DNA of 64,000 nt from Cladorhizidae sp. MBARI D1340-BT2 (lineage: Eukaryota > Porifera > Demospongiae > Poecilosclerida > Cladorhizidae): assembly GCA_028752905.1 (NCBI GenBank), contig JAQNBH010000012.1, positions 20,487,545-20,551,544 on the forward strand. The letters run 5' to 3'. The notes below the pieces were generated by a model. It was not told where the DNA came from and did not search any database. It saw nothing but the letters and a program-made list of their open reading frames with translations. The translations under genes and the position numbers were made by a program. This document shows positions 53,301 to 63,182 of the stretch, in pieces (within the stretch, counting starts at the first letter, position 1; every line of letters begins with the position of its first letter).

Positions 53301-56300
53301 ATTCTGCTTCAAATCAAGTTCTTTAAAGAATTCAAGCCAGGATTGTGATCGCAATGTGTTGGGCAATAATTGAAAATAGTTGGAAAATGCACAAAATATA
53401 TCTTTTGTATGGTCACAGAATGAACTAATAGGCAGCAGAACTGAGTTGTCTGGGCCAATGCACTTCAATGCTAGCAATTTATTATAAAATGTCCCTGCAT
53501 GATACTTTTCATATTGCTTTGCAAATGCAGGCTTTCCAGAGCACTGCTTTATCATACAATCAACAATAGATAATAAAAAATCTCTAATGTATTTCAAGTG
53601 CTCATATCTTTCTTTTTCACTCATTTTTTCAAATTGTGGAAAGATAAACTGGATGTAGAGTTCAACAGCACTGATATTCTGTACAGACAACTGCTCTGCT
53701 GAACCCAGCTGAGTCCAAGAAGCATTAGGTTTGATGAAAACAAAACACTGCCCAGCTGACCAAGATTTGTAGCCAGCTAAACATGACTTTGGCCAGACAT
53801 AAGCTATCTTTCCTTTAATGGGTTGATAAATGCCAGTGGCATCTTCAAATAATGGCAGTGCCTGCACAGAATTCAATGATTCACTCAACACCAATTTCAA
53901 GGCAAAGTAGTGAATCAATAAATCAATTTCCCTGTTTTGCAGCACTGCTGTAAGGGAGATTTCTTTGTTGAGGCAAACAAGATTTGTCAGAATTCTGGAA
54001 TGGTCACACAATGCAGGACAACCTACAGAAACAGTGACTACAGATGTATCCAAAAATGGCATTTTTATCTTTGTCATAACATTCACTGCTGCTCTATCTG
54101 ATGTACTAATATCTTCACTTGGAAAATACATAGGCAACATTTCAGACCTGGTAGAGAACAGCCTGTCATCGTGAGTTTGCAACAAAGCAACTTCTTTAAG
54201 GTAGCACGGAAGAAATGTTCTGAACACATCATCTTTAGAAAAACATTCCCAGAATTTCACCATCCATTGCTTGCTTATCAGAGAAGAAGCCTTCTCAATG
54301 ACACAATCTGAAAGCATTTTCGGTGGGAAAGTGGCCCTAAATATTCCAAGAAAATGGTTTATAACCATTTCCTCAGAATCACATGGGTTGATAAAATAGG
54401 AGGAGTGCAAATTCAGATCTCTTAAATCAGGATGCAAGAATTTATCTTTGCTATTAGGAAACAGACTAGAAAAATCTGAACTGAAACACTTGCGATCCTC
54501 TTCAAATTTCTTCAGCTTTCCATCAGCTGATAACAGCAAGAAGTGTGAGAAAGGAGATTGTGGGAAGGCTCCTGGGCTAACAGAATCTGCTCTGTTAAAA
54601 TGTGAACTGGAAATAAAAGAAGTGGTCCTAACACACTCATAATGTTGAATGCCAAACCTGACGGTATGCTCAGACTTCCTTTCTTTTGTCTCTAATAGCA
54701 TTTTGAGCATGTACCTCAAGAACACATTGAACGTCTTTACATTGTGAAAGACAGTGTCTGTTAGAAGAAAGGATTTTATGCCACACAAAGACGAAAGGCA
54801 ACTGTACAGAGTGTAGTATTCGAACACTGATTCGCAAGAAATGGCAGGTATATGTGGGCTGTCTTCAGCGATGGAGGAATTAAAATAGCTCCTGAGTATG
54901 TTTGAGGTTGATGTAATGTTCATTCCCAAACTTTCAAGAATGGGATGAATAATGTTGTGATCTGTTGTGTGACCCCAGAAGTACACTTGATCAGCTCGAT
55001 ATTCTGAAATCAGTGGGTGCCACTTGATATTTACTGTGGAATTACCTGTTTTCTTCTTGGATTCAAAAACACAAAGTACATCAGAATTATCTTGTAATAA
55101 AATTTCGAAAACCATTTGAAATAACAGATTTTTCTCATGCTCTCTACATTTCAACTCCTTTGGAAAAAGTTTACAGTAGTTCATCAAGTCATCGATCGCT
55201 GTTTTCCATGTTCCATAGTTGGCGTCAAGGTAATACTCCTTCCCTTTCACAAGGAAGTCAGCATAGGAAGAAGCAATGGCTTGAAAAAGTTTGCGATTCC
55301 ATTTGGACTTGTCATCCACTTCACCAGGATTAGTGGCTTTCCATAGATTTCTTCTTGTGGAGTTCAGTATGAAGTTACCATTTACATGAACCGGAACTTG
55401 ACTATGAACAGGAAGAGGTAAAAAACAAAAGATTTGTCCCTGGCCATCACTGAACTGTCGTGCCTTCAATGGAGCAGCAATGCCATGTTTTGGCTTCACT
55501 GTTCTTACATATGGCCATGATTGTTTTCTGTTCTTGATATCTCCAATGCCCTGCTGGACCAGCCATTTCTCCTGAGACACTTTGGGGTGCCCTGATTTAA
55601 CTTCTGTGATAATTAAAGGGTACAATGCCACACTTGTTTGGCAATTTGCAACTTCCTTGAAACTGGAAATAGTAGTTTTTAATGTTTGAAGTTGTAGTTC
55701 GAACTTTGATGGCTCAGGAATCATGCTTTGATAGTGGTACACAGTTTTTAAAGTGGTGGTGTTTGCTTCTATCTCCATGTACTTGATTTCAGTTACATGG
55801 TTCAGGAAGAACATGGCACTCTTCATGATAGGTATCCACTCTTTCAATTTTTTAGATAGAGTAACTGCAGTCATAGGCTGTGAAGACTTACAGTCATCCT
55901 GATCTAAAATCTTTGATGATTTCACCAACTCTTGTGAATGACGAATAGGGAATCGAAACAATGATCCACCTTGCAATTCTCTAGGAATAACATCAAGTCC
56001 CTCCATCAGATAAGATGAACTCATGTCAGAGAAGGTCTCCCAGAACCCTTCTTTCAGTTTGTCATATCTACGCCCTGGAGATAATTTAGTAGCCCCATCA
56101 GCATACTGGCAGTGAGGGTCTAATATGCAAAGTGTCTCCCCACCAGTTATGAAACTGGGACAGTCAGTGAGATGATACACCACATTAAAACCAATGCCAA
56201 ACTGGCCAATACTTTCAGCTTCAGAGCGCTTGCTACCAAGTCCCAACTCCTGGATACCTTTCAGGTCATCCTCTGAGAAGGTGCTGTCATTCCAAACCAG

Positions 56301-59300
56301 AAGTGCAGGACCTTGAAGTTTTTGCCAGTTCTCTGATATCAAACTCTCTTTACCATGAGTTCTCATGTCCAAAATGAGGTACATTTTCTTGGCTCCTGCA
56401 TCATCAGAGTTTTGTAAGAGTTCCTTGAGTATTGTAACATCTAAAGGATAGTCTCTGAGAATGTTTTGAATCCTTCTAGTGAGATCTTCATGCTGGCCAA
56501 ATTCAATTCCTGCAAAAAATGGTTTATCTGAGATGTATCGGTCAAGCATTTTGGATCGCATCAATCGAACACCTAAAGCTTCAGCAAGGTTTCTTGGAAT
56601 ATCCCTATGAACATAATTGTAGTCCTTGTCCTTTGGGGCCCAACCAGCATCATTGTAGGCTAGCTCTAAAGATTCTCGTAAAACAAGGTGTTCGTCAGGT
56701 AGATAAAGAGATAACTGGCCTACTTGTTGCTTTAAATCTTCTAATGATGTTGAGAATATGGAAAGCAAGTCTTTAATTAACCGTATACACTCGGAACTAA
56801 TGGGCTCATCACAAAAGTCATTTTTCATCATTTCTAGAGCTCTTTGAGCATCTAAGCAAGAAAAATGAATTTTGATACAAAGAGCTCTAATCAGCTCCTT
56901 TTTGTCAATAAGAATATCAGGAACCGAGTACAAATAAGGACCCTCTTTCAACCTCCAATATAAAGCTACAAAATCAAGGCTTAAGAATTTGTGCTCATTC
57001 CAGATGCTTGATATGGTTTTCATTGGATTGAGATCAACTTTTGTGTCACCAGATTTTAGAGCCAAATTCAAAAATTCATAAATCATTCTGATGGATGTGG
57101 TAATCCACTGTTTATCCATAGAATCTGACTGCTGAGCCACGATCACTTTCAGATGGGCCAGGACCACTGAACAAGTTGGAGATGACCTCAAACAAAGCAG
57201 CTCTCTGACATTCCTGTTGATAATTCCACAACCCCCTTTGTCAGGGTTGGATTCACAGATAAAAGATACTTGTGAGCCAGCTATGTAAGTGTTTCTTAAT
57301 GTGGAAGCCCTATGGCCTGAAAGCATCAATTTTCTCCCACAAAGCAGCTGATGATCTTCTTCATACCAACCTAAAGGACAACTTTCTGGCTTCTTTAGAA
57401 CCGGCAGAAAGGGAACCGAATCTATAGTCATTCCAGTGGCAGGTGGCTCATCTGAAACATGCCTGATGAGTGTCTTCAATATCAACCTCACACGTTCAAG
57501 TGCTTTGATTGAGTTTGTCTGCAGGAGATTGGGTATTGTCTGAGCTCTTTCTATCACAAGAGTCCAAGGAAGAAGGTCGCACATCATACCAGCTTCTTTC
57601 ATTGCCTCAGCTGCAATAGTATTACTGACCAGCAAATCAATCGGAAACCTGCTTTCTGACTCATCAAACAATTCAGAAAAGGATGCCTCAGGGTGGACTA
57701 CATCACTGCACTTTCTTAGAACACTTCCATTCGGATGGCAGGGAATAAAAGCATAGACTTCAAAGCATTGCATCAATTGGAGAAAAAGTGGTGAAGAACT
57801 ACGTTTCTGATGGATGTAAGCTTCAAGCATACAAAGAATAACCTCATCTCTACTAAACCTTATGTCTTGATCAGACAGACAAGACAAGCTGCTAAAGAAC
57901 AATTCGATAAAATTTTCTTCATTGATGATCTCAGTTGTAATTGACATGTGAAGCCTATATGAAGAATGAAGGTACACTAGGGGAAAATTAAGGTGATTGA
58001 TAATATCAAGCACACAGGACATCACATCAGAGTTGCAGAGAATTTTATCTTCAAGAAATGTGCTATTTGCCTTTTTTAACCAGCTAGAAGTAGATTCTGA
58101 GTAGAATAGTTCTTCGCTAGAGAGACATTTGTAAAGTGCAGTAACAAATTCCTGCCATGGGTTTTTCATTTGTAACTTGGCATTAAGAGGCCACAGAGAG
58201 TAGAATTGATAATCTTGAAGAAAACCACTCTTTTGCATGTTTTTAAGACTGCACAAAAGTCTAATATATGCTGTGGGAATAACATTAGTCATTATATGCA
58301 TGTTCCATTGTACTTCTGTGTCAGAATGCGAAGAAACATTTGCTGAAGTCCAAATACCCCTGCGGTTGTTGATGACTGCAAAGTTGCAACTAATATGAAC
58401 AGGAAGTCCAGTCGTCTGGCACAAAGGCAAGTAACAAAACACCTCACCATTAAGGTCACCATCGAGTGTACATTCATCATTTCTCTCATTGTTGGTGCTC
58501 AATAAGCAAGCCACACTAGCAACAGCCGATTTTTTTTTGCTCTCTGAAATAATGCCCCCATGTACTATAGCAATTGCAACAAGCCACTCTGTACAAGTTG
58601 TTGCCATCAAATATTTTGTTTGAACACTGACCTTTGAAGTCAAGTATGTTTGATCAAGATAAACAAGGTCAGAAGATGTACATTTTGAGATTTCATACAG
58701 AATTGTTGGATGGTTCTGACCATCTTCTATTAGTTGGATGGTGATTTTCTTCACATGCTGCAGGAACAACAACAGCTTATCACCACATTGTCGTATTCCA
58801 TCAAAAAGCTCTATCACATGTGCTTCAGTATAGCACGTGCTACTTAGCTCACTTGTGGCACTTCGAAATGGAAGACGAAATATGGTGCCTTGGAACTCTG
58901 TGGAGGAACAAAAATCAAAGAGTCCTTCATAGGGTGACAACTGGCAGGACTTCTGGACGACTTTGGAGAGAAATTTTACCATCTTTCCTGGCTGTGATGG
59001 GTTCTTAATTTCTTTTCTGAGATGTTTAAGAGTAGGATCAAAAATATACATCCTGTTTCGACTGATAAATGAAGGAACATCTGTAATGTGATAAACCGAG
59101 CAGAAGCCTATTCCAAACTTTCCAATCTTCAAATGCTTTTCTTCTTTAGTTGCAACTGCTAGTTTTTGGATGTTGTCAAAATCCTCATCGCTGAAGGTGC
59201 TGTTGTTGTGCACCACTAAAGCTGGACCATGAGATTCGTGCATACCTGGAAAGAAAAGACTTCTCTGCTCAAATTTATGGCTGCGGGCATCGAAGCAGAT

Positions 59301-62300
59301 GTTGATCTCTGTTGCCTCTGCATCGTCAGCATTCTGAATCAGCTCCTTCACAATGGTTACACCATCTTTGTAGTCCTTCAAAATATTTTTCAGGCGAATG
59401 GTTAGAGGCTCATACTGGCCTGCATCAGCAAAAGTATCTTCAGATACGTCAAGCTCCTCACTAAGTGGAATGACTTTCAAAAACTTGGCCAAACTTGGAC
59501 TGATGCAACTGTGAACAAACATCAGAGTAGGTTCATCTACAGAGGATGATGACATAGTAAACTCTTTCAAGAAGTCGTTATCTGTGTAGATGAGTTCTTT
59601 TGACTCTCTTAAGTCAGGCCACTCCGAGACCGACTCTGAAGGTACCAGAATGGAGTCAAGAGGAATATATTGCGTGCCATTGTTTGTCAACCAATTCAAA
59701 ATGGCCATGAGAATGTCCCACACTAGATCACATGTTGAAGGATAGTATTGACGGCTGATCTGAACTTTCATTGTTTCCAAAATCGAGATGATCTGATCTT
59801 TTGAGATTGATTCGCTCATGCCAAAGTATGTGAACAGAGTGGAATATTTTGAGATGCTGTCTGGTAGAATATGAAGGTAAGGCTCGACGCTATGGTGAAA
59901 CTTTGAGTTCTCTTGTGCTGCTACAACTTCAACATCAACAAATCTGTTGTGTTTCCTGATGTAGATCCATCCTTTCATGTTTCTCAAGGCATTAATGTGA
60001 CTTACTTCATTCTTTTTCAAGAGTTGTTGCATGGCAGAGTAAACATGAGATACTAAGTTCAGCAATGTGTCAGCATGCATATCGTTCCTGTGAGAGATAA
60101 CTTCAAGAAAATGAGGTAGGAGGCAAACAGTTGGCTCATGAATATCCAGCAATTTAAATACCACATCATCAATGAATGGTTCCGTGAAGTACACTTGTGA
60201 GCCATAGAGGAGTGGAAAGGTTTTACACGAGGAGCAAGAGACACCTGTTGTACTGCTTAGAGACACAAAATGAGATGTATATTTACTACCCTTCCATGGA
60301 AGACAGCTCGGATAAAAGTTGGGAGCTCTGGCCTGAACTGGAAGCCAGCTTCTGTTTTGAGTAAGTAGTAACAATGCTGTATCAAAAGGCAAATAGGAAC
60401 GGTGAATGGACCTGTTAAGGTAGCTGCCTGCTTTCTTGCACCTAAAACTGTGAGTTTGGATGTAGTCCATGATGGCCTTGGCACGGGTGATTTTAATTTC
60501 ATTGACCAATTGCGGAGAAGAGGAAACACTGACACTGATGGAGTATATCAGTTCAAGGATCTCTTGAGCAGGAACAGTGTCTCGCAAACCACAACTTTGT
60601 AGAACTTGGATGCAACTAGAATTGTTATATGGTGCCTCTGGAAACATGTTTTCTCCTTTGAATATCAAAGACATGGCTCTGTTGCAGGGATTAAAGAGCT
60701 CATGAGGGCATTTCCTCTGACCTAAACCATCCTTAACAAATTGGAGACACTTTATCGATTCAGTAATGGAAGGATTGTCACGACAGAGAATGTGGTAGGA
60801 ATCCAGGACACACGCCATTATAGAGTCTACATAGGATTCACTGAGCATTCTCTTTTGAATAAGAGGAAAGATAAAAACTTGCAAAAAATTGGCTTGCTTT
60901 GGGGCATGAATTCCAAGCTTTCCAAGTAGCTGCAGTTGAATGTAGTTGCTGTTCGCAAAGGTAACTATTGTATTTGGCAAAGCAGATATCAATCGTTGCA
61001 TGTTTTGGGGCTCAACTACACCTTGCTTCAGGACAGACTTCCTGCAAACATCAGCAATAGAAAGACATGTACTTTGTGTATTTATGGATGAAATAAATAC
61101 CTTGATGTTACGTAATGCAGTCAGATCAAGGTTCCTTGCATTGGCCAAGACACCTCTCAAGCACTGTGCTTCCCATGGAGTCAGTTCAACAGCACCATAC
61201 TGCCTATGTTTGCATATGACAGTGAGTATATTGTCCAAACTATAGCTGAGGATGTAAGAAGCTAAGTCTGGATGGGACAAGTTTGAAAACAAACTCTGAG
61301 GGCTGCACATGACTTCGTATTTGGTTAACAATGTTCTCATTTCAGCAGCTATGCTCTGATGGTGTGGTATGTACAATACTGCCTGAGAAGGAGCAAGTCT
61401 AACCACAGAAAAATGCTTAGCTGCTGACAAACCTGTCTTCTGAACAGGAACAATTAGTTTATTTGAGAAAAGTTGAAGTTTTTTGTTGGAAACCCACTTC
61501 CAAAATATCATGAACCATTCTGAAGGAAATTGCTCGTTGGATGGAAAATCAACGACATCGAGTCCTCTCCACCTCATAGGCATGGCTTCATCAATAAGAC
61601 CAGCAATATGGTTTGAACTGAGTACTCTGAGCTGGCTTTGGTTTGAGTTGGCAGCATGGGTCAGACAATTGTGAAGGTGTGCATCACTTGAAAGATCAAC
61701 AAGTCTGTGGTCAAGATTTGGAAGTAAAGATCTTGGGCAATCTGATGTGCACAAGTAAACATGGCTAGTTATTGAGTAGAAAACCCCAAGCCTCTGGAAA
61801 GAAAGAAAACTTCCATTAGCCAATGGCAGTAGTTCCAGCTGATCCAGATCACCATAACTCGCATCTGACAAGCAGTACCTGAGAAGTTCAAGTTTTCCAA
61901 CTGAGTCAATATACCTGTAACTGGAAATATTTGCACGCATTGAATCTCTCACAAACTTTGGACTTACTTCATTTACCTTCACTTGAGCAAACGAAAATAC
62001 ATCCCAAATACAATGAGGGACTTTGGCTAACTTAACTCTACAGCATGTCAATGTCTTCTCAACAACTGCTTTCAGTCTATTGATTGACTGTGGTATGTAA
62101 ACAGCCACAGTAGGAATCACCCACTCTCCAGGCTGCCTTATTGCCTCTGACCACACTACATCGTTCTTCAGCAACTCCCTAAATAGAGGCTGCATAAGAC
62201 CTTCCCAGTGAGTGTTCCTAAGATTTGCCAAGATAGGCCAAGCCTTGTAGAAAATGTCACCGACCATTACCTTCTTTGCTTCCATTAAAAGTTTGACGTA

Positions 62301-63182
62301 GCATGAAGGCACAACTTCATTCACTACGAGATCATTCCAGTTGGCCATTGGATCATTTCTTCTCTCGACTACTGGCCACTTGAGACTCCGGCGGTCATCA
62401 TTTAAGCTAAATGTACCATTAATGTGGATGGGAAGATTGGAGGCAGCTTCAATTGGCATTGGAAGAAAACAAAATATCCTTCCATCTCCGGGGCTGTTGA
62501 GTTCAAGAGCTGTGCCTACCCATGGGAAGACCTTTTGTTTCATAGAAGCTTCTCTTACCCTGAGAATAGAAGAACCCACTTGATTTGCCACTAGCCAGTG
62601 AGTGGTGGTTGTGGAGCTCTGCTCATATGTACTGACATCAAACCTGGCAATAAAGGAGTGGACAACTGAACTGGTGTACTGGTGTTGCTCGTAACTGGCT
62701 CCGACTTTCTGCATAAGATCGGATCGCTTCTGGATCAATTCTGGTAAAAAATGATCACTAATTTTTGTCTGAAATAACAAAGATTGAATTCCATCGTTGT
62801 CGATTTCAAAAACTTCAATGGAAGTCACTGAGCGGAGAAATATAAGCAACAGCTTGGCTTCTGCTCTTAGAGCATTGGTAAGCTCCAGCAACTTTTCCAA
62901 TGTATACACTTTTTCTGAAAGATTAGATGCTGCAGTGCGAAGAGGAAAGCGAAAGAGAGTTTTTGGATAGTAAAATGTTTTCCTTGAGTTGAAGTCAGCT
63001 ATTCCATGGAAGGGGCTCACATTATCTGTGGACAGTACATCTGATAACATGAATAATCTTCCTGATTGACTAGCCCAAAGCTTCTCTTGCGGATCAAGAT
63101 ATGCCAGCTTGTCACTGCTGACTATAGAAGGCACATCTATGGAAGTGCAAGTATAAATTTCAGTGAATGTGAGTGATGACAT
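50388..63182 (-). CDS. Sacsin-like giant protein: GHKL repeats, DnaJ and HEPN domains (5' end probably missing)
   Basis: An open frame of 4264 codons. Sacsin is a very large co-chaperone-like protein linked in vertebrates to Hsp70 and cytoskeletal proteostasis. Residues about 16-1250 are the rest of a first sacsin repeat, including PIHINGTF around His253. The second repeat starts near 1256, with an N box ELIQNADDA (Asn1284), FGIGF at 1356-1360 and PVHISCNF around His1596. The third starts near 2228, with ELLQNSDDAG (Asn2258), FGIGF at 2328-2332 and PVHVNGNF around His2599. These are Bergerat-fold (Hsp90-like) ATP-binding modules. The pre-J region lies near 3865-3945. The J domain (about 3976-4035) keeps HPD at 4003-4005, needed to stimulate Hsp70. 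HEPN occupies about 4130-4260. The length is close to human sacsin (about 4580 residues), but the ubiquitin-like N-terminus and the first N box are absent. The written ATG has an in-frame TGA two codons upstream and lies next to a strong 3' splice site at 63137/63136. The coding exon therefore probably runs 50388-63136. It is a sacsin-like paralogue; orthology to SACS is unproven. Confidence 0.93.
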   Translation of the reverse strand: MSSLTFTEIYTCTSIDVPSIVSSDKLAYLDPQEKLWASQSGRLFMLSDVLSTDNVSPFHGIADFNSRKTFYYPKTLFRFPLRTAASNLSEKVYTLEKLLELTNALRAEAKLLLIFLRSVTSIEVFEIDNDGIQSLLFQTKISDHFLPELIQKRSDLMQKVGASYEQHQYTSSVVHSFIARFDVSTYEQSSTTTTHWLVANQVGSSILRVREASMKQKVFPWVGTALELNSPGDGRIFCFLPMPIEAASNLPIHINGTFSLNDDRRSLKWPVVERRNDPMANWNDLVVNEVVPSCYVKLLMEAKKVMVGDIFYKAWPILANLRNTHWEGLMQPLFRELLKNDVVWSEAIRQPGEWVIPTVAVYIPQSINRLKAVVEKTLTCCRVKLAKVPHCIWDVFSFAQVKVNEVSPKFVRDSMRANISSYRYIDSVGKLELLRYCLSDASYGDLDQLELLPLANGSFLSFQRLGVFYSITSHVYLCTSDCPRSLLPNLDHRLVDLSSDAHLHNCLTHAANSNQSQLRVLSSNHIAGLIDEAMPMRWRGLDVVDFPSNEQFPSEWFMIFWKWVSNKKLQLFSNKLIVPVQKTGLSAAKHFSVVRLAPSQAVLYIPHHQSIAAEMRTLLTKYEVMCSPQSLFSNLSHPDLASYILSYSLDNILTVICKHRQYGAVELTPWEAQCLRGVLANARNLDLTALRNIKVFISSINTQSTCLSIADVCRKSVLKQGVVEPQNMQRLISALPNTIVTFANSNYIQLQLLGKLGIHAPKQANFLQVFIFPLIQKRMLSESYVDSIMACVLDSYHILCRDNPSITESIKCLQFVKDGLGQRKCPHELFNPCNRAMSLIFKGENMFPEAPYNNSSCIQVLQSCGLRDTVPAQEILELIYSISVSVSSSPQLVNEIKITRAKAIMDYIQTHSFRCKKAGSYLNRSIHRSYLPFDTALLLLTQNRSWLPVQARAPNFYPSCLPWKGSKYTSHFVSLSSTTGVSCSSCKTFPLLYGSQVYFTEPFIDDVVFKLLDIHEPTVCLLPHFLEVISHRNDMHADTLLNLVSHVYSAMQQLLKKNEVSHINALRNMKGWIYIRKHNRFVDVEVVAAQENSKFHHSVEPYLHILPDSISKYSTLFTYFGMSESISKDQIISILETMKVQISRQYYPSTCDLVWDILMAILNWLTNNGTQYIPLDSILVPSESVSEWPDLRESKELIYTDNDFLKEFTMSSSSVDEPTLMFVHSCISPSLAKFLKVIPLSEELDVSEDTFADAGQYEPLTIRLKNILKDYKDGVTIVKELIQNADDAEATEINICFDARSHKFEQRSLFFPGMHESHGPALVVHNNSTFSDEDFDNIQKLAVATKEEKHLKIGKFGIGFCSVYHITDVPSFISRNRMYIFDPTLKHLRKEIKNPSQPGKMVKFLSKVVQKSCQLSPYEGLFDFCSSTEFQGTIFRLPFRSATSELSSTCYTEAHVIELFDGIRQCGDKLLLFLQHVKKITIQLIEDGQNHPTILYEISKCTSSDLVYLDQTYLTSKVSVQTKYLMATTCTEWLVAIAIVHGGIISESKKKSAVASVACLLSTNNERNDECTLDGDLNGEVFCYLPLCQTTGLPVHISCNFAVINNRRGIWTSANVSSHSDTEVQWNMHIMTNVIPTAYIRLLCSLKNMQKSGFLQDYQFYSLWPLNAKLQMKNPWQEFVTALYKCLSSEELFYSESTSSWLKKANSTFLEDKILCNSDVMSCVLDIINHLNFPLVYLHSSYRLHMSITTEIINEENFIELFFSSLSCLSDQDIRFSRDEVILCMLEAYIHQKRSSSPLFLQLMQCFEVYAFIPCHPNGSVLRKCSDVVHPEASFSELFDESESRFPIDLLVSNTIAAEAMKEAGMMCDLLPWTLVIERAQTIPNLLQTNSIKALERVRLILKTLIRHVSDEPPATGMTIDSVPFLPVLKKPESCPLGWYEEDHQLLCGRKLMLSGHRASTLRNTYIAGSQVSFICESNPDKGGCGIINRNVRELLCLRSSPTCSVVLAHLKVIVAQQSDSMDKQWITTSIRMIYEFLNLALKSGDTKVDLNPMKTISSIWNEHKFLSLDFVALYWRLKEGPYLYSVPDILIDKKELIRALCIKIHFSCLDAQRALEMMKNDFCDEPISSECIRLIKDLLSIFSTSLEDLKQQVGQLSLYLPDEHLVLRESLELAYNDAGWAPKDKDYNYVHRDIPRNLAEALGVRLMRSKMLDRYISDKPFFAGIEFGQHEDLTRRIQNILRDYPLDVTILKELLQNSDDAGAKKMYLILDMRTHGKESLISENWQKLQGPALLVWNDSTFSEDDLKGIQELGLGSKRSEAESIGQFGIGFNVVYHLTDCPSFITGGETLCILDPHCQYADGATKLSPGRRYDKLKEGFWETFSDMSSSYLMEGLDVIPRELQGGSLFRFPIRHSQELVKSSKILDQDDCKSSQPMTAVTLSKKLKEWIPIMKSAMFFLNHVTEIKYMEIEANTTTLKTVYHYQSMIPEPSKFELQLQTLKTTISSFKEVANCQTSVALYPLIITEVKSGHPKVSQEKWLVQQGIGDIKNRKQSWPYVRTVKPKHGIAAPLKARQFSDGQGQIFCFLPLPVHSQVPVHVNGNFILNSTRRNLWKATNPGEVDDKSKWNRKLFQAIASSYADFLVKGKEYYLDANYGTWKTAIDDLMNYCKLFPKELKCREHEKNLLFQMVFEILLQDNSDVLCVFESKKKTGNSTVNIKWHPLISEYRADQVYFWGHTTDHNIIHPILESLGMNITSTSNILRSYFNSSIAEDSPHIPAISCESVFEYYTLYSCLSSLCGIKSFLLTDTVFHNVKTFNVFLRYMLKMLLETKERKSEHTVRFGIQHYECVRTTSFISSSHFNRADSVSPGAFPQSPFSHFLLLSADGKLKKFEEDRKCFSSDFSSLFPNSKDKFLHPDLRDLNLHSSYFINPCDSEEMVINHFLGIFRATFPPKMLSDCVIEKASSLISKQWMVKFWECFSKDDVFRTFLPCYLKEVALLQTHDDRLFSTRSEMLPMYFPSEDISTSDRAAVNVMTKIKMPFLDTSVVTVSVGCPALCDHSRILTNLVCLNKEISLTAVLQNREIDLLIHYFALKLVLSESLNSVQALPLFEDATGIYQPIKGKIAYVWPKSCLAGYKSWSAGQCFVFIKPNASWTQLGSAEQLSVQNISAVELYIQFIFPQFEKMSEKERYEHLKYIRDFLLSIVDCMIKQCSGKPAFAKQYEKYHAGTFYNKLLALKCIGPDNSVLLPISSFCDHTKDIFCAFSNYFQLLPNTLRSQSWLEFFKELDLKQNLTEEEYLQFCQETADSNVDSIGNCSMVLLDYLFSEEVHQMWYEKTCFLAQVSNIPFVFTDKAAAVDWVLPGASQANQLVKLKGSASIDLQHLVWTVHPIIKLPEISKQFIELQEKLGVVVQPSVVDVTLNIRNISRSCYAEHQLFTNFPTDLFPPSHEVSNLVVILEKNFKFLSDDSADPLFLELASLPCIPVCVDLCKDDENKVVLVHPNCVLSSTQECLRFHPFLLGLPTKLFPLSWFLNKIGVQHNINLHHMQIVLEKAFKSSEGLSLDPNTKESVKSAIIKLKELLMTYAGKLDGLAQHLAPLYLPDSQDYLKISTTLLYRDTHSYLRRLEVNLTGTPFFYFDIMQNDYGFSALDLCRSLPHQVCPIGISQKCKHLPDEECQSIASSEIALQLEKSFQNQNNPENLVKFINKFVPNLNQDDIKSHIEKLLFSIHITTICNLKAQIVLAETNGIIGHMKSDYFFHCVDSVRHLYVDSEIDQDHSIGLELAELIYKKISQHGKDNLSPETRHILITSIGCYLKSTALKKMSILEDWDIVGDISSGCEFDLKELGAEIPHFYRHRLDLDPNNIFKPMEYVGYEIMENKIIVAQVVHLVTFEEESLFYRKYRIYVSMDDEEGREVSILDMYKFLVGHKKPKVTCMGIQDETRALVFRDNGNEALNLRVSMHQTTFIEKKKNICDQLQEIWKLCPELKRRALKRLYLKYHPDKNLENLEESEVLFLFLKTQIAHLDNDEPLDHPDNQFSGNQTCSSQSRSRSSNFYNWNALASKHQWGEGYARSSSAPSRSSDFYNWNATARKHQWGEGYARSSSAHGDPFSSFESAVNQPNPAEGMRWVRQAEVDFRVLQSYLKQASNNHGYAHVCFMAHQVVEKALKGGIYALCGMDGRKLVDHSLSRYALALMTIKPAEAFSLHQHSNPLESYFLNTRYPNRWVGYTDIPSDHYRQGDAEGAKAHAEEVLHIVKSIMP
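50855..51028 (-). repeat. 87-bp tandem duplication in the sacsin-like gene (29 residues, linker between J and HEPN)
   Basis: Two direct copies, 50855-50941 and 50942-51028, differ at about five positions and keep the frame. They encode a 29-residue unit (key residues FYNWNA, KHQWGEGYARSSSA), present twice at roughly residues 4052-4110. The unit is rich in Ser, Arg and aromatic residues and sits in the flexible linker between the J and HEPN domains. Confidence 0.95.
63135..63165 (-). promoter_or_regulatory. Candidate 3' splice site opening the giant sacsin-like exon
   Basis: On the minus strand TTTATACTTGCACTTCCATAG precedes ATGTGCC, giving a pyrimidine-leaning tract and an AG at 63138-63137. 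Using it, the exon starts at 63136 in phase 1 and reads on from the Asp of an ITDVPS-type phrase. That is the phrase following FGIGF…VYH in the second (Asp1368) and third repeats. The 15 residues encoded upstream of it do not resemble the family. The missing part equals about 112 residues of the repeat when measured against the second repeat. Confidence 0.75.

Noticed and set aside
58820..59008. Short plus- and minus-strand frames within 50388-63182
   Set aside because: All lie opposite to, or out of frame with, the sacsin-like coding sequence, whose domains are continuous. They are chance frames.
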